Assembly: GCA_903841915.1 (NCBI GenBank)
Contig: CAIMKO010000027.1
Location: 1 to 11,607 of the forward strand
Reading direction: 5' to 3'
Length of the DNA stretch: 11,607 nt
From: an uncultured Chitinophagaceae bacterium
GTDB lineage: Bacteria > Bacteroidota > Bacteroidia > Chitinophagales > Chitinophagaceae
The translations under genes were made by a program, and so were the position numbers. Below, in pieces: positions 1 through 7,042 of this stretch. Below the pieces are notes generated by a model. The model was not told the origin of the DNA and did no database searches. It saw only the letters and a list, made by a program, of their open reading frames with translations. The stretch's first letter is position 1, and each line of letters begins with the position of its first letter.

Positions 1-129
1 CACGCAGACATATCTGCAATTCTTTTGTGTACAGAAGTGTAAATAAGTTAGTGGCTGCTTAAAAGCTACAAATACAGGAGTGCCTGTCTCTAAAGGCTTT
101 AGAAAGAATTTGCTGCCAGTGCATTAAAA

Positions 130-903
130 TCATGGTATGACTACTTTCTTTCGCTGACTCGTATGAGCACTAAAATACCCCAAGCATCCGCCGCTGATAT
201 TACTTGTTGGGTTTGCGGGCGTTGTAGCATTTTGTTGCAGATCAGCTAGTGAAGTAAAATAAGAATAGATATTTTTATCGATGCAACGCATTTCAATTTT
301 TAAAGTATCCCCTTTTTTGATCGTACTGTCTGCTTCAATCAAAGGTCTTGTGCTGATGCCACCATCAGTAAAGCGATCGTCCCACACGAATACTTTTGGA
401 TTGACAGTACTATTGATGGTCTCTACAAAATTGTAATAATTACCAAATCCTTTCGGGTCTGTGTATTCGGGTTGCACGATGCTGATATATTTATTACCAA
501 ACGGAATTTGATCCAATAATAAAGTATCGAGGTTAATTTGTTGAGGCATTGTAGAAGTTGCTGTGTATTTAATTCCAGCCGACATCACTGTCAAATTGTA
601 AGTTCTTCCCGGCACACCAATCAGTGAATTGTTGCTGTAAATACCTGGTGATCTTTCCGTTAAAATAAAACTATTATTTAGGTTATCAGTAATAGTGACC
701 GTTGCGGCAGAAACTGCCGGGAAAATATTACTGCTGCTAAATGCAACAGATCTTGTAATGCTTACCTGCGCTGCGGATGTGTTCGTAATAATCCCTTCAA
801 TCACAAGTTGAGAAGCTGCATTATTGAGATCAACATTAATTATTTTTTTGCAGCTTACTAATACAAGGGTTATCAAAAATGCTATGTGAATATATTTTTT
901 CAT
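130..903 (-). CDS. DUF4249 family outer-membrane-associated lipoprotein
   Basis: This 257-residue protein begins with a lipoprotein signal: a basic Met-Lys-Lys start, a hydrophobic stretch at 4-16 and a lipobox LVSC with the acylated cysteine at 18, followed by KK. The mature part looks like the Bacteroidota DUF4249 family: an early 'VIEGIITN' strand, a beta-rich body, and a C-terminal 'NISGGCLGYFSAHTSQRKKVVIP' region that is characteristic of the family end, so the protein appears complete. DUF4249 genes usually sit next to a TonB-dependent receptor. Here the receptor ends 19 bases upstream in the same orientation, which implies co-transcription. The inferred role is a surface or periplasmic partner of that receptor; the ligand is unknown. 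The family assignment is from remembered sequence character, not from a search. Confidence 0.85.
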   Translation of the reverse strand: MKKYIHIAFLITLVLVSCKKIINVDLNNAASQLVIEGIITNTSAAQVSITRSVAFSSSNIFPAVSAATVTITDNLNNSFILTERSPGIYSNNSLIGVPGRTYNLTVMSAGIKYTATSTMPQQINLDTLLLDQIPFGNKYISIVQPEYTDPKGFGNYYNFVETINSTVNPKVFVWDDRFTDGGISTRPLIEADSTIKKGDTLKIEMRCIDKNIYSYFTSLADLQQNATTPANPTSNISGGCLGYFSAHTSQRKKVVIP

Positions 904-922
904 TGTTTACACAATTAATACA

Positions 923-3274
923 TTAAAATTTAAAATTCCATGTAATGCTAGGCACAAAACGAAATAAGGACGTTTGCTCCGCTACCGTTTTTGTCGGGTC
1001 ATTTGGATCATCCTTAAACTGAATAATATATGCATTTTCACGACCGTAAGCATTATACAAACCGTAGGTCCAACTGCTTTGGAATTTTCTATTCTTATTT
1101 CTCGGACTCTCCCAAGTAGCGGCAAGATCCAGTCTGTGATAAGCCGGCATTCTGTAGCCATTACGTTCTGTATATAGAAAAACGGTTTGACCGTTAACGT
1201 GATACTTTCCGCTTGGGAATGTTACAGCATTACCCGTGTTGTACACCCAAGTTCCTGATAAAGTCCAGCGATCATTTAATTTATAAATTCCTACCAAGGA
1301 GATATTATGGGTTTGGTCTTGCTTTGCAGGAAAATAATTCCCATTATTGATCTCAGTAAAACGTCTTTCTGTTTTTGATAAAGTATAACCAACCCATCCA
1401 TTGAATTTCCCGAATTTTTTCTTAAGATAAAATTCAATACCATATGCTCGTCCGTTGCCATACAATAATTCGCTTTCCACATTATCGTTTGCCTGCAGAT
1501 CAGCACCGTTACGATAATCAATCTGGTTTTGCAGCCATTTATAATAGGTTTCAATGCTCAATTCAAATTGATTGTCCTTAAAATTTTTATAATAGCCCAA
1601 TGATATCTGATCTGAAATTTCGGGTTTTACATTATTGGTACTTGGCAACCACAGATCGGTTGGGGTAGATGTGGTTGAATTAGTAAGCAAATGCAGGTTC
1701 TGAATATTTCGATTATAAGAGAATTTTATTGAGTTCTCTTCAGTCAATTGATAACTTGCGGATAAACGAGGTTCCAAATTCCAGTAACTAGCAACAGTTT
1801 TACCCTTGCCGTAATAAGTAGTATCGGTAGCATTCCCATTTTGATCATATTGGTAGTAATTTCCCGGGCCAATTGCTGATAAATTCGATAAACGCATGCC
1901 ATATATTATATTCACATCCTTGCTGACAGTCAATTCATGTGAAACATACAAAGCACTTTCAATGGAATACCGATTTTGCACTTCGCTACTTTGTACATTG
2001 GATGAGGCGTCCGCAGTGATTCGACCGGGAGAAACTGAATGACGAATGATATTTCCGCCGAATTTTATTTTGTTATTATTATTGACATAAAAATCAAAAT
2101 CCTGTTTCAAATTAATATCCTGAATTTGAGAAGTGATCTTAAAGTTATCGGTGCCCGATTTTATTTTTATCTTATAGCTGTAATCGCTGTAAATCAGTGA
2201 TGTATTAGAGAAGATTTTATCGCTTACAATATGGTTCCATCTCAATGTTCCGGTAAGGTTACCCCAATCTGTTCCAAAAGATTCTCCGAAACCTAAAACA
2301 TCTCTACCGAAATAACCAGACAAGAAAAGCCGGTCTTTCTTTCCTAATTTATAATTGGCTTTTGCATTCAGGTCGTAGAAATACAATGTATTCTTTTTCA
2401 TGACCGTATCAGGGGATAATTTCAAAAATACATCTGCGTAGCTTCTTCTGCCACTGATGATAAATGATCCATTATCTTTAACAATAGGTCCTTCAATATT
2501 AATTCTTGAAGAAATCAATCCCAATCCCCCGCTAACAGTATAATCCTTGTTATTCCCGTCTTTCATTTTAATATCAACGACTGAGGATAACCGACCGCCA
2601 TACTGGGCAGGCATTCCACCTTTGTAAAGTGTTACATCTTTAATGGCATCAGAATTAAAAGTAGAAAAGAACCCTAAAAGATGTGAAGCATTATAAACGG
2701 GTGCTTCATCTAACAAAATTAAGTTCTGGTCTGCACTTCCACCCCGAACATAAAAACCACTGTTGCCATCTCCGGCAGATTTAATTCCCGGCAATAGTTG
2801 CATACTTTTCAATACATCTTTCTCGCCTAATAAAACAGGGAGGTTATTAAGATCTTTCATGCTCAACTTCTCTACACCCATCAAAGGCTTCGCAATGTTT
2901 TCATTTCTTCTTTTAGTAGAAACCACTACTTCACTTAATAATGTAGATATCGATTCCAAGTCAATTGCCAATTGAGTATTACTTTGAATATCAATTTTTT
3001 GTGAATAGGATTTAAACCCGGCATAATTAACTGAAATCGCATAAGCACCCTTTGCTGCAGTGATAGAATAAAACCCATATCCGTTTGTAACAGCATTGAT
3101 ATTAGTTCCTTCCAACTTTACTGAAGCGCCAATTAATAGTTCACCAGTTTGTTTATCTTTTACCGTGCCACTTACAGTAAATTTATTTTGCGCTTGTATA
3201 TGAAAGCAGGCGCAAAAAAATACAAACATTAAAAAACCCTTTTTTATTAAATGCCATGAAAGTCTATATGCCAT
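923..3274 (-). CDS. TonB-dependent receptor with N-terminal carboxypeptidase-D-like domain
   Basis: This is an outer-membrane active transporter of about 783 residues. Order of parts: signal peptide 1-29 (basic residues, then FLMFVFFCACF, cleavage near QAQ); carboxypeptidase regulatory-like beta-sandwich about 32-107 (VSGTVKDKQTGELLIGASV...GYGFYSI); TonB plug about 113-240 with VVVSTKRR, LKSMQLLPGI, a FYVRGGSADQNLILLDEAPVYN segment and 'GGMPAQYGGRLSSVVDIKMKDGN'; then a 22-strand-type beta-barrel ending in an aromatic residue (WNFKF), as outer-membrane proteins do. The frame also opens at a TTG three codons earlier (3281-3283). I prefer the ATG at 3272-3274 because it gives a normal signal peptide. 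The downstream DUF4249 lipoprotein is its likely partner. The substrate cannot be read from the sequence. It is not an obvious SusC, since no SusD gene follows. Confidence 0.93.
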   Translation of the reverse strand: MAYRLSWHLIKKGFLMFVFFCACFHIQAQNKFTVSGTVKDKQTGELLIGASVKLEGTNINAVTNGYGFYSITAAKGAYAISVNYAGFKSYSQKIDIQSNTQLAIDLESISTLLSEVVVSTKRRNENIAKPLMGVEKLSMKDLNNLPVLLGEKDVLKSMQLLPGIKSAGDGNSGFYVRGGSADQNLILLDEAPVYNASHLLGFFSTFNSDAIKDVTLYKGGMPAQYGGRLSSVVDIKMKDGNNKDYTVSGGLGLISSRINIEGPIVKDNGSFIISGRRSYADVFLKLSPDTVMKKNTLYFYDLNAKANYKLGKKDRLFLSGYFGRDVLGFGESFGTDWGNLTGTLRWNHIVSDKIFSNTSLIYSDYSYKIKIKSGTDNFKITSQIQDINLKQDFDFYVNNNNKIKFGGNIIRHSVSPGRITADASSNVQSSEVQNRYSIESALYVSHELTVSKDVNIIYGMRLSNLSAIGPGNYYQYDQNGNATDTTYYGKGKTVASYWNLEPRLSASYQLTEENSIKFSYNRNIQNLHLLTNSTTSTPTDLWLPSTNNVKPEISDQISLGYYKNFKDNQFELSIETYYKWLQNQIDYRNGADLQANDNVESELLYGNGRAYGIEFYLKKKFGKFNGWVGYTLSKTERRFTEINNGNYFPAKQDQTHNISLVGIYKLNDRWTLSGTWVYNTGNAVTFPSGKYHVNGQTVFLYTERNGYRMPAYHRLDLAATWESPRNKNRKFQSSWTYGLYNAYGRENAYIIQFKDDPNDPTKTVAEQTSLFRFVPSITWNFKF

Positions 3275-3329
3275 GAAATTCAAATAATGAATAGTTTAGA
3301 GAATATTGTGGATTGATGACAAACAAAGA

Positions 3330-3337
3330 CAAAGTTA
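3330..3337 (-). promoter_or_regulatory. Possible Bacteroidota -7 promoter box for the receptor operon
   Basis: Read on the minus strand this is TAACTTTG, a match to the Bacteroidota -7 consensus TAnnTTTG. It lies 55 bases upstream of the receptor ATG, which would give a leader of roughly 50 bases. I do not see a convincing TTTG-type -33 element at the usual distance upstream, so the assignment is tentative. Confidence 0.3.
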
Positions 3338-3396
3338 TTGATGAATGCATTGCAGGAATATATTATTTAATAAAAATCTTTAACAACCATATAACA

Positions 3397-3433
3397 ATAA
3401 AAAACCTGTAAGGTTCAAAAACACTTACAGGTT
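3397..3433 (-). terminator. Intrinsic (rho-independent) terminator
   Basis: There is a perfect 10-base-pair stem: aacctgtaag at 3403-3412 and cttacaggtt at 3424-3433, with an 11-base loop. Read on the minus strand the stem is followed directly by TTTTTTATTGTT, a good U-tract. It lies about 20 bases past the stop of the small membrane protein gene and closes the peptidase operon before the receptor operon begins. On the plus strand the stem is followed by a weaker T-rich stretch, but no plus-strand gene ends here. Confidence 0.85.
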
Positions 3434-3454
3434 AACAAATTTTTAATAAATTGT

Positions 3455-3847
3455 TTATTTAGGTTTAATGATCGTTTCCCCGTTAACCCCTCGAACTTCA
3501 TAAACACTGTCAACAATATAAGCTTGCATACCCCGCCAAGGCAATGAACCCAAGTAGCGACTGTAATGCAATTGAACTTCTCTGCCTGAATTTTCCAGCA
3601 GTATTTTTGCTACTTTTTCTTCGGTCACACTGAATTCGAATTCATTGCTCTGCACATTTGCCTGAAAACCACTTTGAATTAATTTCCCTTCATAGGTTTT
3701 TAAGACAAATCCTTTTTTCTGAAATGTATTTAATACACCGGCTTTTGTTCCTGTTGCAAATACAAAATAAAATTTCCAGTAAATAAATCCAGCAAGTAAT
3801 AACAAGAGGATTAAACCAATGGTTCGGGATATTTTTTTCCAATTCAT
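3455..3847 (-). CDS. Small membrane-anchored protein, unknown function
   Basis: This 130-residue protein has a single N-terminal membrane segment at about 9-27 (TIGLILLLLLAGFIYWKFYF) preceded by basic residues, and then a small globular beta-rich domain. A conserved-looking core reads GTKAGVLNTFQKKGFVLKTYEGKLIQSGF. Proteins of this size and pattern are widespread in Bacteroidota, and some carry the annotation '6-phosphogluconate dehydrogenase', which this length and fold cannot support; I treat it as uncharacterised. It starts 1 base after the stop of the M28 peptidase gene and ends just before the terminator, so it is the last gene of a two-gene operon. Involvement with the peptidase is inferred from this context only. 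Confidence 0.8.
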   Translation of the reverse strand: MNWKKISRTIGLILLLLLAGFIYWKFYFVFATGTKAGVLNTFQKKGFVLKTYEGKLIQSGFQANVQSNEFEFSVTEEKVAKILLENSGREVQLHYSRYLGSLPWRGMQAYIVDSVYEVRGVNGETIIKPK

Positions 3848-3848
3848 A

Positions 3849-5216
3849 TTACAAACCGTATTTGTCTACAAGGTAAATCAATGCCGCCATATTTACAGCG
3901 CCCAACAATAATTCTCGTTTGTTTACATTTTCAAACACATCACTTCTGGCATGGTGTATATCAAAATAACGCTGGTTATCCGGGGTTAATCCTGCAACGG
4001 GTGTTTTAAAATTTCTTGCCAGCGGGCCAATATCAGCACCACCCCCACCATTTGCAAAATCGCCGCCACCATAAGGTTTCAGTAGGGTCTGCCAGGTTAA
4101 CAATTTTTGATATTGTGCCGGGCTAACACCAAAACCAAACCCTCTAGGTGTAAATCCGCCTTCATCACTTTCTAATGCGAAAATGTGTTTTTCATTTTTT
4201 TCTTTTGCAATTTCAGCATATTTAGACCCACCGCGTAACCCATTTTCTTCATTGGCAAATAATACAAAACGAATACTGTGTTTTGGATGATAGCCTGCTG
4301 CATTTAATGCACGAAGTACCTCAATAGTATGAACCACTCCTGCCCCATCATCATGAGCACCTTCATTTACATCCCAACTATCTAAATGTCCGCCTACAGT
4401 AATGAATTCATCAGGAAATGTTGTTCCTTTTAACTCTGCGATTACATTATAACCAATGGTATCAGGCATTTGTTTTCCATGCATTGTTACAGACAACTTT
4501 ACAACTGACGATTGAGTTTCTTTCCATAATCTATCCGCATCTTTTAATCCCAATGCCGCTGCAGGTATTTTTGTAAAAGCACTATCATATTGCATTGCTC
4601 CTGTATGCGGATTGTTATCCGTAGCTTCTGTTAAAGAACGAATTACAACAGCAACTGCACCGTATTTTGCTGCACGACTTGCACCGCTATGGCGATAGAT
4701 ACCACTTTCACCATATGCTCTACCGGGAACAACATATGTTGGATTGAATGGATAATTATAAAAGACGATCTTGCCCTTTACTTCATCTTTTCTTTTTTCG
4801 AGCTCGGCGAAGTCTTTTACTGCAATCACATCGGCAGTCACTGTTTTACCATTGCCCAATGAATTTCCTAGCGCCATAGCATCCAGACTGATACTGACCG
4901 CTTTATTATTGATGCCGGTGATGGCTATTTTATCACCCTTACCACGAACCCAATGCGGAACCATACATTCTTGCAGATATACTTTATCGGCACCAATCCC
5001 ATCCATTGTTGCTTTACCCCACTTTACAGCTTGTGCAAATTGAGGTGAGCCAGCCAATCTTCCGCCCACATTTTTGGTAAGCTGGTATAAAAGATCATAG
5101 GCCTTGCCATTAGCCAATATATCATCTGATAATTTTTTTATGAAGGCAGAATCTTCATTGCTTTGTGCCGCTGCAATCATGGGTAATACAGCCAGCAGGA
5201 ATAATAATTTTTTCAT
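3849..5216 (-). CDS. Secreted M28 family zinc metallopeptidase (carboxypeptidase Q-like)
   Basis: This 455-residue exopeptidase has an N-terminal Sec signal peptide (MKKLLFLLAVLPMIAAAQ, cleavage about 17/18). A PA-type insert spans about 125-250, and the M28 catalytic domain follows. Likely di-zinc ligands and catalytic residues are H277 and D279 in GGHLDSWD, D289 in AHDDGAG, the E323-E324 pair in ANEENGL, D351 in ESDEGG, and H421 or H422 in DIHHARSD. All expected positions are filled, so the enzyme should be active. The order of parts resembles human plasma glutamate carboxypeptidase/CPQ more than short aminopeptidases. The frame stays open 52 codons further upstream to 5372, but that stretch lacks protein-like character and would bury the signal peptide, so I start at the ATG at 5214-5216. 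Likely role: peptide breakdown in the periplasm or outside the cell. Confidence 0.92.
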   Translation of the reverse strand: MKKLLFLLAVLPMIAAAQSNEDSAFIKKLSDDILANGKAYDLLYQLTKNVGGRLAGSPQFAQAVKWGKATMDGIGADKVYLQECMVPHWVRGKGDKIAITGINNKAVSISLDAMALGNSLGNGKTVTADVIAVKDFAELEKRKDEVKGKIVFYNYPFNPTYVVPGRAYGESGIYRHSGASRAAKYGAVAVVIRSLTEATDNNPHTGAMQYDSAFTKIPAAALGLKDADRLWKETQSSVVKLSVTMHGKQMPDTIGYNVIAELKGTTFPDEFITVGGHLDSWDVNEGAHDDGAGVVHTIEVLRALNAAGYHPKHSIRFVLFANEENGLRGGSKYAEIAKEKNEKHIFALESDEGGFTPRGFGFGVSPAQYQKLLTWQTLLKPYGGGDFANGGGGADIGPLARNFKTPVAGLTPDNQRYFDIHHARSDVFENVNKRELLLGAVNMAALIYLVDKYGL

Positions 5217-5309
5217 AGAAATAAAGATATAAAAATAATGATGTGGATGATTAACAAATGATGAATGGAGGAGTCGAATGAAGAAATAGTTGTTACTTCG
5301 TTGAGTAAA

Positions 5310-5339
5310 GTACAAACCGCTGAAGTGTGCGACGCAACA
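5310..5339 (+). repeat. Leader motif copy 1 (GTACAA ... GCGACGCAACA)
   Basis: GTACAA at 5310-5315 and GCGACGCAACA at 5329-5339 also occur, in the same order and in the same orientation to a downstream gene, in front of rsgA. Here the spacer is 13 bases and the motif ends 45 bases before the bshA start codon. It could be a dispersed intergenic repeat or a leader or regulatory element; the sequence alone does not decide. Confidence 0.4.
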
Positions 5340-5384
5340 ACTGTTGATAAGCATTACTGAAGCCGATAACAAAAAAACAAGTAT

Positions 5385-6527
5385 ATGCGTATCGGGATTG
5401 TTTGCTATCCGACTTTTGGGGGTAGCGGTGTTTTAGCTACTGAATTAGGCAAAGCACTAGCAGATGAGGGACATCAGGTGCATTTTATTACATACCAGCA
5501 ACCGGTAAGACTCAATGTTTTTAATACCAATATTTTTTATCACGAAGTAAGGGTTCCAACCTATCCTTTATTCGATTATCCGCCTTATGAAGTGGCTTTG
5601 GCGAGTACCATGGTTGATGTGATCATTAATCATGATCTTGATCTGTTACATGTACATTATGCCATTCCACATGCATCTGCCGCATATATGGCCAAGCAAA
5701 TTGTAAAAAGTAAGAACGGAAGAAATATTCCTGTGATCACTACTTTGCATGGAACAGATATCACATTAGTGGGAAAGGACAAAACATACGAACCGGTTGT
5801 AACTTTCTCCATTAATGAAAGTGATGCGATTACCGCTGTATCTCAAAATTTAAGAGAAGAAACCTACAGAAGTTTTCCCATCACCAAAGAAATAGAAGTG
5901 ATCACCAATTTTGTGGATGTATCACGTTTCAATAAAAAGCCCTTTGATGCATTTAAAAAAGTAATTGCGCCTGAGGGTGAAAAAATATTGGTGCATGCTT
6001 CGAATTTCAGAAAAGTAAAACGCGTGGATGATGTGATAAGAATTTTTGCTGAAGTTAGAAAAGCCATGCCTGCTAAATTATTAATGGTGGGCGACGGTCC
6101 TGAAAGACCTGCCACCGAAGAATTAGCTAGGGAATTAGGCGTGATCGATGATATCCGTTTTGTGGGTAAGCAGGAACAGATGGAAGAAATATTAGCAGTA
6201 AGTGATCTGTTTCTATTACCCAGCGAATATGAAAGTTTTGGATTGGCAGCTCTAGAAGCAATGGCGGCAAAAGTGGTCGTGATCAGCAGTAATGCAGGTG
6301 GCTTACCCGAAATAGTTATTCAGGGAAAGACTGGCTTCATGGCAAACGTAGGAGATGTTGCAACGATGAGCAAAGATGCCATCAGTATTTTAGAAGATAA
6401 TACTCTTCTTGAGCAAATGAAACAGACAGCATTTGAACATGCCTGTACATTTGATATTCAGCATATCATTCCTCAATATGAAAAATTATACAGCCGTTTT
6501 TGCAGAATGGAAGTGCCTTGTATTTAA
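5385..6527 (+). CDS. bshA: N-acetyl-alpha-D-glucosaminyl L-malate synthase BshA
   Basis: This 380-residue GT4-family retaining glycosyltransferase catalyses the first step of bacillithiol synthesis, joining GlcNAc from UDP-GlcNAc to L-malate. The N-terminus MRIGIVCYPTFGGSGVLATELGKALADEGH closely resembles Bacillus BshA, including the GGSG loop (12-15). Other signs are HGTD (122-125), the phosphate-binding region NFRKVKRVDD (207-216), GDGPE (236-240), and the GT4 EX7E motif E283...E291 in EYESFGLAALEAMA, followed by GGLPE (305-309). The length is normal for the family. It stands alone: neither the deacetylase BshB nor the ligase BshC is in this window. It is divergent from the peptidase gene (168-base spacer), and its stop overlaps that of the bactofilin gene on the other strand. 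A generic GT4 enzyme is the only alternative, and it is unlikely given the N-terminus. Confidence 0.93.
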   Translation: MRIGIVCYPTFGGSGVLATELGKALADEGHQVHFITYQQPVRLNVFNTNIFYHEVRVPTYPLFDYPPYEVALASTMVDVIINHDLDLLHVHYAIPHASAAYMAKQIVKSKNGRNIPVITTLHGTDITLVGKDKTYEPVVTFSINESDAITAVSQNLREETYRSFPITKEIEVITNFVDVSRFNKKPFDAFKKVIAPEGEKILVHASNFRKVKRVDDVIRIFAEVRKAMPAKLLMVGDGPERPATEELARELGVIDDIRFVGKQEQMEEILAVSDLFLLPSEYESFGLAALEAMAAKVVVISSNAGGLPEIVIQGKTGFMANVGDVATMSKDAISILEDNTLLEQMKQTAFEHACTFDIQHIIPQYEKLYSRFCRMEVPCI

Positions 6528-7021
6528 AACCAACCATCTGTAGAAGGCGGTTCAGAAGAAATCGATTTTCTTACTTCAATTGCCGGAATTGTATTATTGG
6601 ATGCAGTATTCTTTTTGGGTTGAGGTGTTTTTTCCAGGCCTGACATTCTCGGCTTTTCTTCCAATGGTTTATAACGGTTCTTGGTCATAGATCCCTCGAT
6701 AACAGCCCCTTCTTCTATTTCCAAAGTAGTAGCAATAATACCGCCTTTAATTACCGCATTGTTACAAATAACCGCTTTGGTCTTACATTCGATATTTCCT
6801 TCCACACGGCCATACACGATCAAATGCACGGCAGTAATATCACCATTGATAACGGCTTCCTCGCCAATCACGAGTTTAGATTCAACATTGATATTACCGG
6901 CCACATTGCCATCAATGCGTCCTGGTATTTTAGATTCAATATCGCCTTGTATCAAGATACCCTTTGGTAATAGAAAGCTGTCGTGGGGCTTGTTTCCAAT
7001 AAGTTGGTTTAACTTAAACAC
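6524..7021 (-). CDS. Bactofilin (polymer-forming cytoskeletal protein)
   Basis: This is a 165-residue cytoskeletal scaffold protein. Residues about 20-112 form the bactofilin right-handed beta-helix: regular short repeats rich in I/V and G, such as GILIQGDIES, GRIDGNVAGNI, AVINGDITA, GRVEGNIECK and AVIKGGII. The N-terminal 19 residues and the C-terminal tail (about 115-165, rich in K, P, S, T) are low-complexity and probably disordered, as is normal for bactofilins, which polymerise without nucleotide. The start is a GTG at 7019-7021; an in-frame TAA at 7034-7036 leaves no better upstream start, and the next in-frame Met (112) is too late. It follows the actin-like gene by 21 bases in the same orientation, so the two are probably one transcript. 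In other bacteria bactofilins help set cell shape, stalks, motility or chromosome organisation; which applies here is not visible. Confidence 0.9.
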   Translation of the reverse strand: MFKLNQLIGNKPHDSFLLPKGILIQGDIESKIPGRIDGNVAGNINVESKLVIGEEAVINGDITAVHLIVYGRVEGNIECKTKAVICNNAVIKGGIIATTLEIEEGAVIEGSMTKNRYKPLEEKPRMSGLEKTPQPKKNTASNNTIPAIEVRKSISSEPPSTDGWF

Positions 7022-7042
7022 ATCAAATGATAATTAATGAAT

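Noticed and set aside
27..42. A third, degenerate copy of the leader motif (gtaca followed by gaagtgt).
   Set aside because: It shares only short pieces with copy 1 and lacks the GCGACGCAACA core, so it is not counted.
1..129. Possible gene tail or terminator at the left edge; a nested weak stem (aaagc 62-66 with gcttt 96-100, acagg 74-78 with cctgt 83-87) and a short plus-strand frame at 47-127.
   Set aside because: The stems are only 5 base pairs, with a large outer loop and no clear U-tract, and the frame is 26 codons long with no start or recognisable peptide. I see nothing supportable here.
3275..3283. TTG start for the TonB-dependent receptor.
   Set aside because: The ATG three codons later gives a normal signal peptide; TTG is a rare start and adds nothing.
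5217..5372. N-terminal extension of the M28 peptidase to an ATG at 5372.
   Set aside because: It would put 52 residues in front of a clear signal peptide, and the stretch coincides with the divergent intergenic region and the leader motif.
6681..7037. A 118-codon plus-strand open frame across the bactofilin gene, and similar frames opposite the receptor, peptidase, aminotransferase and rsgA genes.
   Set aside because: These are shadows of the real genes: composition is unlike proteins, no domains are seen, and they are fully contained in well-supported coding regions.
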